DNA of 64,000 nt from Gigaspora margarita (taxonomy: Eukaryota; Glomeromycota; Glomeromycetes; Diversisporales; Gigasporaceae). Each line of letters opens with the position of its first letter. Position 1 is the stretch's first letter. Both the position numbers and the translations under genes were made by a program. The notes below the pieces were generated by a model. The model did not search any database and was not told the DNA's origin. It saw only the letters and a list, made by a program, of their open reading frames with translations. The stretch spans positions 59,275-123,274 of the forward strand of contig WTPW01000452.1 of assembly GCA_009809945.1 (NCBI GenBank), in the 5' to 3' direction. Below, one piece after another: positions 1 to 10,723 of the stretch.

Positions 1-171
1 GGGGGTAATGTAAAACACATAATCAACTTGGTCTGGCCTTATTAGCTAAATTAACATTAATAAACAAGAAGCAAAGTATAAAATATTCATTAAACTTAAA
101 TAACTTATTTAAACGATTGATTGATCAAAATTATATTTTTGTGAATTCAACACGGAAAAAATTCTTGAAAT

Positions 172-415
172 AAAAGTGAAAGTCAAAAAACGAAAGTCAG
201 AGAGAAGATCAAAGTAAAATAAAAATTAGAGTGAAGTCATAGTGAAAGCCAAAATAAAAGTTGAAGATAAAATCAAAGCAAGGAGAGTCAAAGCGAAAAT
301 CAAAGTCAAACCGAAAATTAAAGCGAAGTCAAAGTGAGAGTCAAAGTGAAAGTCAATGTGAAAGTCAAAGCGAGAGTCAAAGTGAAAATCAAAGCGTAAG
401 TCAAAGTTGAAAGCT
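172..415. repeat. Low-complexity GTCAAAGYGAAA-like tract
   Basis: Degenerate short tandem repeat built from 'gtcaaagtgaaa' and 'gtcaaagcgaaa' units. The only open frames are trivial ones of the repeat. No gene is seen in bases 1-590. Confidence 0.7.
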
Positions 416-510
416 TCGTGAATTATTTGTGTTGATCAATTAACGAATTTGATTGGTCAATTGGCACATCAGGCAGGCACTCTTAATAAATGATCAGCAA
501 AAATTTTAGC

Positions 511-559
511 GTACAGTACGTACAGTACGTACAGTACTGTACGTATAGTACTGTACGTG
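511..559. repeat. GTACAGTAC palindromic repeat
   Basis: Several overlapping copies of the self-complementary word GTACAGTAC/GTACTGTAC. A shorter relative lies near 12987-13010. Function unknown. Confidence 0.6.
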
Positions 560-587
560 GCACATCACTAGGTATAATACGTTCGAG

Positions 588-845
588 TTTTACCTTTTTT
601 ATTATTAATAGATTTATAGTGTTGAACCTTTTATAGTAATAGTCCATCGATCAATGAATTCTAGAAATTCGATACAATTAACATCGATTTTACCTTTTTT
701 ATTATTAATATGTTTGAACCATGCCATAAAAAATCGGTGAACTTTTTATAGTAATAGTCTGTCGATCAATGATTCTAGAAATTCGATACGATTAACATCG
801 ATTTTTACCTTTTTTATTATTAATATGCCATAAAAAATCGGCAGT
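588..845. repeat. Tandem repeat, ~100-115 base unit, about 2.5 copies
   Basis: Units begin near 588, 688 and 803 with 'ttttaccttttttattatt' and carry 'atagtaatagt' and 'ttctagaaattcgata'. The third copy is partial. An open frame on the minus strand here (792-977) is not convincing as a gene. Confidence 0.7.
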
Positions 846-1041
846 CACTGATAAAGTTAATTTTTCGTTTTGCATTACCACTGACCCATTTTTTAAATTT
901 TTCGAAATTTTTTTTTTTTTAGATCCCAATTGTGCCAATTGTTCGATATTGAAATTATTTTTTCCTGCTATTCTCATCCGATGGAGACCTTAATTTCCCG
1001 TAATTGTCCGATAGGACTGCGGAAAAAATATGACTGACGAC

Positions 1042-1270
1042 CAGTGTTTAAAATTCAAAATTGGTTTTATGTTCTCAAAAAGAACATTTTTAATTTCTTA
1101 ATGTTCTCAGTAAAATTTTAATGTTCTTTATATAGGGAAATTAAAATTTTTTTAATATTAAAAGAATTTTTTGAATGTTCTCAAATAGAGAACATATTTT
1201 AATAATTTATGTTCTCAAAAATCGTATAATGTTCTTTGAGAACACTGAGAACATTGAATTTTAAACACTG
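1042..1270. mobile_element. hAT-like non-autonomous element (CAGTGTT family, 229 bases)
   Basis: Ends are inverted copies of CAGTGTTTAAAATTCAA. Flanks are an 8-base duplication with one difference, ctgacgac (1034-1041) and ctgacaac (1271-1278), the size typical of hAT transposons. The inside is AT-rich with repeated 'gttctc/gagaac' words and has no coding capacity. Related ends occur at 11953-12231, 14938-15232, 40699-42017 and 42367-43772. Confidence 0.8.
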
Positions 1271-1289
1271 CTGACAACCCAATTTTATA

Positions 1290-1441
1290 TGATTCCTTGC
1301 TGTGCAAATGAAAAATTAACCTTGCATAACCTTAGATGTGAACATTATTCTATTAATTTACAGTAAATTAAAAAAAAAATATCCGACTGACTGACCCAAG
1401 TTTTCAGATTCCGCAAAACGAAAAATCAACTTTGCGTGGCC
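1290..1441 (-). mobile_element. Small repeat with GGCCACGCAAAGTTGATTTTTC end (copy 1)
   Basis: Read on the minus strand this matches 17871-18040 over nearly its whole length, including 'gaatctgaaaacttgg' and 'ttactgtaaattaatagaat'. It starts with GGCC next to TAA. That resembles PIF/Harbinger-type ends, but the other end is not clear. Fragments sharing 'ttaatttttcgttttgca' lie near 858 and 33870. Confidence 0.55.
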
Positions 1442-1954
1442 TAATCCATAAAAGTTTAAACTTTATTAAAATCGTAGGCTTCCCGTGATGATGATGATTA
1501 GATTACTCAATATAAATTGTTTCATATCGTTATCTGTAATGTCCTTAGCTCTCCCACAAAAAATTGTTCACCCCCTGTAATATTGACCAATCAATTTCAG
1601 AATCAGGTATAACGTAAAATTCGAAACGAAACCACCTTTTTACGAAAAAAAACAAAAATAGCTTTAAATTTTAATTAGAAAACCACATTCTGCGGCCTAA
1701 TTAAAAATGTTCCTCATGAAATTTTATTAATAGAGTGTTCTAATCCTACGATGTTTTTTATATGCAAATTTTAATTTTTTGTGGGAGAGCTACCTAAGTT
1801 GTTATCTGATGATCGCGTAAATTAATACCACGTGGTTGTTTTAGTTCATCTATCATACTGATTTTCTACAAATTAGATATTGGTGCAACATACATTCCCT
1901 TTTCCTTTTAAGATAACGTCGCTTCGTTAATGGTGTTAAGATAAAATATATATA

Positions 1955-2945
1955 CAGTCAGACCTCCCTATAGTCACACCCCATATAGACACACCTCTAT
2001 TTAAGCACCCAATTTTGTGCGACGGACTCAAACATAGTAAAAAAACCTCATTATAGTCACAAATCGCTTATAATCACTATCACCATGAAAATTTGATTTT
2101 TTAACAATTTTATTAATAAAAAACCCTCATTATAGTCACCAATTTTTAACTAAATATGGATTATATAATCTGATTGGCCAATTTTCATATTCACGTATAT
2201 TTAAAATTATCTATTAATTGATAATCCGCCTGTCAACTGGAGAGTGATCCTATAGGCGAAATGTGGAGTGCTTCCATCTAAAAGTTTTTTCCTTACTAAG
2301 TTAACGATACATGTCCACTAATTGAAAGTTGTAGAACTCGTCGAGACGCATCTAATGGTGGTTAGATCATCCAAATCGGCCCAGTGGATGGCGAGTTATC
2401 GTCGAAAAACGATTGGCCGACTATATAAAAATCCGTGACGGAGATTACATATGAAAATCACTATAGGCGAAATGTGGATTGCTTCCATCTAAAACTTTTT
2501 TTCTTATTAAGTTAACGCTACATGCCCACTAATTGAAAGTTGTAGAGCTCGTTGAGACGCATCTAACGGTGGTTAGATCATCCAAATCGACCCAGTGGAT
2601 GGTGAGATATTGTCGAAAAACTATTGGCCGACTATATAAAATCTTATATAAACAAATATTGTTTACATATAGAGTATATAGTCGGCCAATTGTTTTTCGA
2701 CGATTTCTCGCCATCCACTGGGCCGATTTGGATGATCTAACCACCGTTAGATGCGTCTCGACGAGCTCTACAACTTTCAATTAGTGGGCATGTATCGTTA
2801 ACTTAGTAAGAAAAAGTTTTAGATGGAAGCATGCCACATTTCGCCTATAGATGACCATAATGAGGTATTTTATTTATAGTCACACCTCTTTACAATCACC
2901 AAAATAGGGTGCGACGGACTTGGTGATTATAGAGAGGGACGACTG
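1955..2945. mobile_element. pogo/Tigger-like non-autonomous DNA transposon (991 bases)
   Basis: The left end CAGTCAGACCTCCCTATAGT and the right end, read inverted as CAGTCGTCCCTCTCTATAAT, are the typical terminal repeat of pogo/Tigger elements, and both sides carry the TA target duplication. 'Tatagtcac' and 'gcgacggact' recur subterminally. There is no transposase. The middle is taken up by a large inverted repeat (separate entry). A left end of the same kind, without a partner, lies at 40982. Confidence 0.8.
2230..2860. repeat. Three ~180-base modules, the last two forming a long hairpin
   Basis: Direct copies at about 2250-2432 and 2459-2643 and an inverted copy at 2668-2852 share 'ctataggcgaaatgtgg', 'gttaacg', 'gttgtagagctcgt' and 'ggttagatcatccaaatcg'. 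The second and third can pair as a long stem with a short AT loop. Open frames on both strands here are mirror images of the palindrome and not genes. A diverged relative of the module is in the arms of the 27480-28455 foldback. Confidence 0.75.
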
Positions 2946-3261
2946 TATATAATTTGATAAACTTGTATGTCCATGAAATAACATATATAAGATTATGACG
3001 TATTTCATGGACAGGTATGTCGATGAATTCATGCGACTATTATTGATTTAACACAGTGTTATCTTTTAAAGGGTAAGGTGATCCAGGCCAATTTGCATGC
3101 TAAAATTTATCCAATAATCGCACATATTTTCCCCTGTTAAGGCATGTATTTAAATGTTCTAAACATGCTATGGATGCGTTGTTTAGAATTTAATAGATAT
3201 CGGAATTTTAAACCAGTAGAATTTCAATAAATAGCATACGCAGTAGTATTTGGAGCGATAT

Positions 3262-3309
3262 ATATATTTTATCTTAACACCGTCAGCGAAGCGACGGGTT
3301 ATATCTAGT
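3262..3309 (+). mobile_element. Helitron-like 3' end
   Basis: An imperfect hairpin (CCGTC...GACGG, loop around GCGAAGC) is followed about 8 bases later by CTAG and then T, the layout of Helitron 3' termini. A diverged inverted copy of this end lies at 1914-1954, just left of the pogo-like element. The 5' TC end was not identified. Confidence 0.45.
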
Positions 3310-4037
3310 TTATATTAAGGTTAGTGTGGTTTCTTGTGCAGATTTATGAGAAGCGATTTTTAACCCTAATTGTAATTTCTGCATTTTAGATACATTTCCA
3401 AATAGTAAATTGAAAAAACGGGTCGGTAATATTGATCCTAAATTAGTGTATAATAAACTAGAAAAATAAATGCTACTAAAAGTCTAGTGCGCATAAAATT
3501 TTCTTATTAGTAATTAATACGTAGTCTATGAGTGCGCATACTTTTCAATTTGAATGGTTTATATTGATATTACTCCTTCGGACAATAATTTTATGTAAGA
3601 AATAATGATAATCGGCCACAATAATTATGAAAAATAAAAGAATTAGTAAATATGGCAGCAACTATAAACCTGTAGAAGCGGCGATTGCAAGGCAACAGCC
3701 GTGAGTATATAACAGTGTCTAAATAATTATTTCAGCAATTATTCTGTCAAAATCAATTTTTTTTAGTGGTGAAACTAATTTTCATGGTCATCAAAATTTT
3801 GAATTTCTTATGTCAAGATAATTAGGTAGCATAATTATTTTATGGAATTCATATCAAAAAAAAAAAAAATTTAGACTCCATGTATAGCCATGATATTCAT
3901 AAGTAGCCTGCTGAAGCAGCAGTCTATAGGAGCGACAGTTGCAAACAATATGCAATAATAGCATTTTCAAATCAAGCCAATTAATGCAAACTAATATTTT
4001 TTTAAAAGACACCAACGTCAAACCAATTCAGTAAATA

Positions 4038-4128
4038 GGCGCTGTTCATAGAAAATGGGGATCTCTTTATAAATCTGGTCAAATTGACCAGACTTAAAAA
4101 GATTTCCCCTTTTTTATTGAACAGCGCC
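4038..4128. mobile_element. 91-base hairpin element, GGCGCTGTTCA ends
   Basis: Near-perfect palindrome with ends GGCGCTGTTCA/TGAACAGCGCC and inner arms carrying 'aatctggtcaa/ttgaccaga'. It looks like a minimal foldback MITE. No convincing target duplication was found. Confidence 0.6.
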
Positions 4129-4716
4129 AAAATGTCTATCCAAAAATGCATCGTCATTCCCATTTATGGAAGGTTGTTTAACTTAAAGAAATTACCTGAT
4201 ATCTTATATGCAATATGAAAAAAATCTGGTCTTGTGCACTAAGTAAAAGCGTCGGAAAAATGCGAAATCTAAATCAAATATTAATCGATTTGATTATCGC
4301 TTTTTGAAAATGATGCGACAAATAATGTTCTTTCAATCTTATGAATTTGCAAATAACCATCGTTAAAATAATGATACAGAATTTGACAAACGACTTTTAT
4401 GAGTCCTTGAACATTATCATTGTTTTAACAATGGTAATACGCAAATTTTATATAGGATTCAAAACATTATTTGTTGCACAATTTTGTAAAGAGCGAATAA
4501 TACCATGTATGGAAGATATTCATAGAGGTTGCACCGCTGAATCGCACACTCTCGTATAACATGTAACCTTTTTTAGTATGTTCGGGGTCTTCAACAAAGT
4601 CACATGGAGCATTCGCCTAATCGGATGCTACACACGAATTTAGAAATCCTAAGTCACGAGAATTGATATCCAATCAAGGCTCAGATTTTGCGGTCTCCAT
4701 TTAACTCTTCAATAAA

Positions 4717-4752
4717 CCATACTCGTCGTACTTCGTACTACGTTCCTGGTAC
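4717..4752 (-). repeat. Dispersed GTACCAGGAACGTAGTACG motif
   Basis: On the minus strand it reads GTACCAGGAACGTAGTACG and onward to 'acgacgagtatgg', a word I recall as very common in Rhizophagus genomes. ACCAGGAAC variants occur near 14151, 30592, 31011 and 52771, with the reverse near 34140. At 30592 it covers the start of the LINE coding region. Confidence 0.5.
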
Positions 4753-4985
4753 ATGTATTGTACATACTAAATTTGTATAATTCATTAGAGTGGCGTTTAT
4801 TCATAAATGTTTCCTTTTTTTGGATCTAATTCCCGTTTAAGTATGTACGTCATTATTGTTATTAAAAGAAATTAATTGAGATCATAGTACAGTAACCGCG
4901 ATAGTAAAAAAACGATTAAAATATGAAAACTACTATGTGAAAAGAAATCGAACCTCATGAATGTATCCGTTTTAAATTACTAATA

Positions 4986-5148
4986 CAGCGAAACCTCCGT
5001 AAATGTATCCTCTATAAATGCAAACACACTCTCAACTTCTGGCCCAAATATATACAGTACATGCCTCTATAAATGCACATTTATTATTTCCTTAATGTCG
5101 TTGTTAAAGTTTCGGTCACAAGAGCGCGCATTTACGAAGGCTTCGCAG
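4986..5148. mobile_element. Tc1/pogo-like MITE (163 bases)
   Basis: Left end CAGCGAAACCTCCGTAAATG, right end (inverted) CTGCGAAGCCTTCGTAAATG. TA lies immediately outside each end. 'Ctataaatgc' repeats fill the left half, as in pogo-type MITEs. Confidence 0.75.
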
Positions 5149-5448
5149 TATCACTTTTTTTTCTTTAAACAAAAAAAATAAAAACATATAAAGTTACCTT
5201 AAAGTTCCTGAATAATTTTATTATTTGTAAAAAGCAATATAATAGCTAAACATATCTTCAAGAATGCAAGACAATTTCATTGATAAAAATGTTTAATGAT
5301 TGTTTTTTTTTTGTCATTTATATTAATTTCCATATTTATATAACTAATAACTTATGTTGTGGCAAAAACAGATAATGATCGCATCTCTATGTACAGTATA
5401 TAAAGTATATAAAGCCTACCATTAATATCATGGAACTCAACAAAAATT

Positions 5449-6890
5449 ATGGCAAATATTGAAAACCTCCCCGATGAAATTAAAATTTTTATTTTTAAAT
5501 ATGTTACCAGCGGTTCCAATTATTTTCCCGACACAAACTTTCCCGACAATTCATTTGCCCGACAAACCTTTTTCTGACATATCATTTTCCCGACAATGCG
5601 TATTTCCCGACAGTATTCTTTTCCCGACATATGAGTTTCCCGACATATCACTTTTCTGACTATATCCATTTCCCGACAATATTCTTTTCCCGACAGTATT
5701 CTTTTCCCGACAGTATTCTTTTCCCGACAGTATTCTTTCCCGAAAATATTCATTTCCTGACAGTACACTTTCCCGACAGTACCCTACCCTTTCCCGACAG
5801 TACTTTCCTGAAAGTATCCTTTCTCNACAATGAATGTCGAAACTAGTGGTTGTACCCTAGCCCGCATTAGGTTAGGGTTAGGGTTAGTTCCGGTCAATTT
5901 TTGTCGGGATTTTATTTTTCGAGAAGTGGTTGTCGGGAAAATGATAGAGAGCCCTATGTTATTAGCCTATTCGGGTCTATTATTAATTGGCTTATAGTAG
6001 TCAAATATATAGCCGAATAACATCCAAATTGAAAGCATATAATAAAATATGAAACATCAATATACTATAAATAATATAAAATTACGTGAATTTGTTTAAT
6101 CATACTAAACTGCATAATTTTCATATACCTGGGGAAAGGATACTGTCGGTAAAAGATACTGTCGGGAAAAGATACTGTCGGGAAAAGAATACTGTCGGGA
6201 AAAGAATACTGTCGGGAAAGAATACTGTCAGAAAAAGAATACTGTCGAGAAAAGAATACTGTCGGGAAAATAATACTGTCGGGAAATGGATAAATAAGAA
6301 AAGTGATATGTCGGGAAACTCATATGTCGGGAATCTAATACTGTCCAAAAAAAGGTATTGTCGGGAAACTGATATGTCAGAAAAATGTTTGTCGGGCAAA
6401 TGAATTTTCGGGAAAGCTTGTGTCGGGAAAATAATATAAACCCGTTACCAGCCCTAAACCTTAGCATTATGCTGTAAAATTTGGTCTGCCATTGCTAGAG
6501 ATAATTAAGCAAGAGCAGAATGAATTATATTTTTTCACGCAATTAGATTAGGACCGTCATTTATTAATCTTTCTGTCGCGCAAGCTATCATTGCAAGACG
6601 TGGAATTCTTTCAAGATACATTATACAAAAACTTCTTATGAATTACGGCAGTTACAATCAAAAACTTATCGAATTCAAGATCGCACATAACGTTGGTCAA
6701 ATTGATGTTGAACGGATCAGATTGTTACAAGATGGTTCTTGGGCGAGCAATTTACAAATACCAGTCTTTACATATTTATTAAATGAAGTAGGAAATTAAT
6801 TAAAAACTCAAGACGTTTGCGCGAAAAGTAACGATATGAAGCTTTCTATTTTCTCACTGCTGGTCTCCAAGTAATAAATGATGCTCCAAA
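5449..6890 (+). pseudogene. F-box-like gene, copy 1, split and truncated
   Basis: The first 24 codons (from ATG 5449, MANIENLPDEIK...) match the start of the copy at 7947. The frame is then cut by the insertion at 5521-6443 and resumes at 6452. The resumed part has lost about 26 bases near 6535, has a TAA in place of a CAA near 6797, and stops matching after about 6888 where copy 2 continues. About 50 bases upstream ('aagcctaccattaatat') are also shared, so the duplication included the promoter region. Clearly non-functional. Function of the family unknown beyond an F-box-like N-terminus. Confidence 0.85.
5521..6443. mobile_element. CCCGACA-rich foldback element (923 bases)
   Basis: Flanked by an 8-base duplication, gttaccag (5513-5520 and 6444-6451), within the F-box-like copy. 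Both arms are runs of 'ttcccgacagtattc'-type units in opposite orientation, about 300 bases each; the ends read CGGTTCCAATTATTTTCCCG and CGGGTTTATATTATTTTCCC. The loop holds a short TTAGGG tract (5867-5888). There is no coding capacity; frames in the arms are artefacts of the short repeat. A diverged relative is at 31320-32020. Confidence 0.8.
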
Positions 6891-7946
6891 CCCCTTTTTG
6901 CAAACAAGAATTTTCTAATCGATAGAGTAAGTTTATAATTTCGATTTCGACGTACAGTACAATATATATAACTTTGGATTTTATTAATAAATTTATAGGA
7001 TTCGATAAACTTGCATGTTTAAAAAGATTTTATAATAACAATACAATAATTATATCTTTTAGCTACGAGATATTAAAAGTATAAAATAAACTATCTGTAC
7101 TCTAATACAGATGAAATTTGTTTCATATAATGCTATTATCTAGTAACTTATTTTTAAAATGCCTTTCGCTCCAGTAATTCGTGCTATCAATGTCGCAAAA
7201 AAAAAAAAAAAAAAGGATTCGTTCAAAAATAAGTCCAAATGCCTTCTTGTTCATACAGTAGAAAAGCTTTTGTGGATCATCTTTCAAATTTACAACATAG
7301 ACTCATTATTGTAGAGCCAAGCCTTATATGCGTTTAAAGTTGGATTATCGAAACGGCTATAAGCAAACTTAGCGTAATATTTAACATAAATTATTTTTTA
7401 TGATGTCTATACTATTCGTAGGGTCTTGTTTATTAAAATTGCCATTTTCAATAGATTTCAAATCAAGCTTGAATGTTTTTTGGTTGTTAATCCAAGATTC
7501 TTGTTTGTTAGAATTATTGCTTTTGGCAGATTCCGTATCTTGCTAATGTTTCCTCTTCCTCTTCCTCTTCCTCTTCTTCATTTTTCGTTTTCGGTAGGCC
7601 GTTTATTTCATTTGAAATAAATTCAAGAAAAAAAGTTTTCGTCATTGTAGTTTTATTTTGCATTAAAGAAGTTTTTTGAAAATTTTTTTTTGTTTATATA
7701 GGAACTTACCCATTACCAAAAGAACTGCGAGGTATTTTATATAAAACTTTGCATCATAAATTGTAAGGCGTCAAAGTACTTAGTTCTTTTCGTAGGTACA
7801 AGTGAAACGTTTCTTTTTATTTGCATATAGTTGTACAAGCACCAAATTGTGAACCAATACAAGCACGTCTTTGTATGTTGTGAAGGTTTCTAGGATTATT
7901 TTATTTTATATAAAGCCTACCATTAATATTATGAGATTCAACAATT
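6891..7946. other. Intergenic region between the F-box-like copies
   Basis: AT-rich. A (CCTCTT)n microsatellite lies at about 7549-7578. The ~35 bases before 7947 match those before 5449 and probably hold the core promoter of the family. No gene seen. Confidence 0.5.
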
Positions 7947-9635
7947 ATGGCAAATATTGAAAACCTCCCCGATGAAATTAAAGTTTTTATTTTTAAATAT
8001 GTTACCAACCCTAAAACCTTAGCATTATGCTGTAAAATTTGGTCTGCCATTGCTAGAGATAATCAAGCAAGAGCAGAATGGATTATTTATAAATACGGTC
8101 GTGCTCATGCACTTTTTCACGCAATTAGATTAGGACCGTCGTTTATTAATCTTTCTGTCGCGCAAGCTATCATTGCAAGACGTGGAATTCTTTCAAGATA
8201 CATTATACAAAAACTTCTTATGAATTACGGCAGTTACGATCAAAAACTTATCGAATTCAAGATCGCACATAACGTTGGTCAAATTGATGTTGAACGGATC
8301 AGATTGTTACAAGATAGCCCTTGGGCGAGCAATTTACAAATATCAGTCTTTACATATTTATTAAACGAAGTAGGAAATCAATTAAAAACTCAAGACATTT
8401 GCGCGAAAAGTAACGATATGAAGCTTTTCTATTTTCTCACTGCTGGTCCCCATGTAATAAATGATGCTCCAAAAATTCTAGGAAAAAATATTGATGCTAT
8501 CAAAGATTTGATAATAAACAAGAAGTTTATCCCATTTCCACCAAGACCTTCTGGAAAGTTTTACCTGCCTGAAGAATATCCATCTAAAGATGGTTATGAA
8601 AATAATCGGCAACTTAATGTGATTGCACGTGCAATCTTAATACACAATGATTTGGTTAATATTTGGAAAGATATTGGTTATTATGAGATCTGTGATGACG
8701 TAAATAATCATGTAATGCAAGGAGCTCTTTTAATCCTTTTCCCACCCACTCCTACAGCTGATTGGATTCAACCAAATATTAAAGTCGTTAATGAGCGACT
8801 TGTGGAACTAATAAATCTCGGCTTTCGATTAAATTACGGTGTCATTTGCGATATTCTTTACCTATTCGATCGTAAATTAGATCATATTGGTAAAACATTA
8901 GTTGAATCCTTCATGTTTATCAATAAATAATCACACGAAAGTTTCGTATACTACTGCCTGATTGAATCTTTAAATCCTGGACGTAATTTAAATAATTTCT
9001 ATATTTGGGATTTTCTCCATACACTATCAAAGGATATCTCAGAAAATACATTTAGCAAAGCACTAGATAATTATTTAAAAAATGAACCTGTTACAAATAT
9101 TCTTGTCAAACAACTTTCATTACCATTAAAATTTTACGAATGGGCGCTTACAAATTTTGGTGTAGATTCTCAAATTACAGAGCGCTGCTTTGAAGATATT
9201 TTAAGAGTACGCGCTAGTATTGATTTACAACTCCAAGAAACCCCAATATAGAAACCCCTATCGGAATGAATAAGCACATGTTTCAAGTAATTTGCAATGT
9301 TTTTAAAGTTTATTGTAATGCAAAAAACTTTTATAGACCATCGCATTTAAGTATAATTTCTCAATGTACCAGTACAGAAATTCTAGCTTCATTATTTAAC
9401 CATTACCTACCAGCATTATTTAATGTACAAATAACCTTTTATACCGATGCAGACATAAATAGCACAAACAATTATTATCAAAGTACATTTTCAAACCTTT
9501 AATGCTAAAATTAATAGAGACAGACATATATTAGAAGAGTGGAATCAAGCATTACATAGCGCATTTATGAGCAATATTAACAATTCAACAAATGCATTTC
9601 GAGATTATCTTCGTGGATTTATAGATCTTTGTTAA
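7947..9635 (+). pseudogene. F-box-like protein gene, copy 2 (327 codons open, 3' part decayed)
   Basis: An open frame of 327 codons (7947-8930) starts MANIENLPDEIKVFIFKYV, an F-box-like helix set over roughly residues 4-40 with a conserved LP and W(43). The rest is helical without a domain I recognise. After the TAA at 8928-8930 the same frame continues for 104 more codons (SHESFVYYCLIESLNPG...), so the stop looks secondary. Near 9240 'gaaaccccaatata' is a 14-base duplication of the following 'gaaacccc' region and shifts the frame; reading resumes at 9266 (MNKHMFQVICNVFKVY...). A second shift near 9500 leads to a final segment ending at 9635 (RDRHILEEWNQALHSAF...). The original protein was probably about 550 residues. 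If the 327-residue form is made it would be truncated. Such proteins may act as substrate receptors of SCF ubiquitin ligases; that role is inferred only from the N-terminus. Confidence 0.7.
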
Positions 9636-9896
9636 TCATGTAGTAAATTTCGGATCCTTTCATTTCACTGAATACACATAGCAAAAAATAGAATCGGTTA
9701 CAGAGAAATGGAAATTGTGCGATTTATCATAATGTGATTAAACAAATCGCATCAAATCGCATAATTTTACATCATTTATATAATATCATTGTCACATGCA
9801 TATTCTCAATAAGAATTTTATCTGCTTGATTTGGCCTGTATATTTGACTATTATAAAAACCGATTAACAGTAGAGCCGAATAAGCTGATAATATAA

Positions 9897-10390
9897 TTAT
9901 ATGTTAAAGTGCGAAATAATTAATTTTGATATTATGTTAAAGTGGGAAATAATTTAATTTTTGGTAGTATGTTAAAGTGGAAATAATTTAATTTTTAGTA
10001 GTATGTTAAAGTGCGAAAATATATTAAATTTTTAGTAGCATGTTAAAATGCGAATTATTTAGTACTGATAACATGTAAGAAAATATGTTAATAAAATCTA
10101 AATAAATGCATAAAAAATGTTTTTATTATTGTTTGAAATGAGTTCAAAATAATTACATTGAACACTAGAGCGCTTGATTTTAATGGATGGTTTTTTTTTT
10201 TATTAAGGCTTTTTAGCAATGAATAAATCATAAACGGTGCAGTTTTTATTTAGTTGAGCGTTGTTATTTTAAAATTACATAAAACGGATCATATTTTGTA
10301 GTTGAACGCGGTATTTAAAAATTAATATATAAATCATAAAACGGATCAAAATTTTTTAGTTGAGCGCAGTATTTAAAAATTGCAAGTTTT
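9897..10390. repeat. Two tandem arrays in AT-rich DNA
   Basis: About five copies of 'tatgttaaagtgcgaaataa' plus a spacer (unit 50-60 bases) at 9897-10075, then two to three copies of a ~70-base unit with 'cataaaacggatca' and 'ttagttgagcg' at 10236-10390. No gene is seen between 9640 and 10540. Confidence 0.65.
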
Positions 10391-10557
10391 TTTAAAAAGA
10401 TAAAATTGCTTTTTTTTTTTGATCATGTAAAAACATTAAATCGCATTTTTTATTTTTAATCACAGCAAATCGCACATTTTACACATACCACACGCATGAT
10501 TTACAAATTCTTGCCGTATAAATTCCGTGTCCCTGTTAATGATGCCTGACGAGTGAC

Positions 10558-10715
10558 TAGAGCTGCAGACATTTAGAAGGTCCAAGGTAGTACATCACTC
10601 TTTACGTCATATAAAATTTATATATAATCATATTAAACGTCACGTCACATACGTCACGTCACATACGTCACGTTAAACGTATATGTTCATTGATATTCTA
10701 ATGTCTGCAGCTCTA
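10558..10715. mobile_element. hAT-like MITE, TAGAGCTGCAGACAT ends (158 bases)
   Basis: Ends TAGAGCTGCAGACAT and ATGTCTGCAGCTCTA. Perfect 8-base target duplication cgagtgac at 10550-10557 and 10716-10723. TAGAG ends with 8-base duplications are the classic hAT signature. The inside contains 'acgtcacgtcacat' repeats. Confidence 0.9.
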
Positions 10716-10723
10716 CGAGTGAC

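Larger units (their letters stand above)
3310..4985. other. AT-rich intergenic DNA, no gene seen
   Basis: Apart from the hairpin at 4038-4128 and the conserved motif at 4717-4752 I see nothing coding. The short frame at 4341-4559 has no recognisable domain. Confidence 0.5.

Noticed and set aside
2529-2784. Two 83-codon frames on opposite strands with nearly the same protein
   Set aside because: Product of a palindrome; the same words occur in non-coding copies.
5520-6467. Several 70-105 codon frames on both strands
   Set aside because: They are translations of the CCCGACA short repeat and mirror each other across the foldback.
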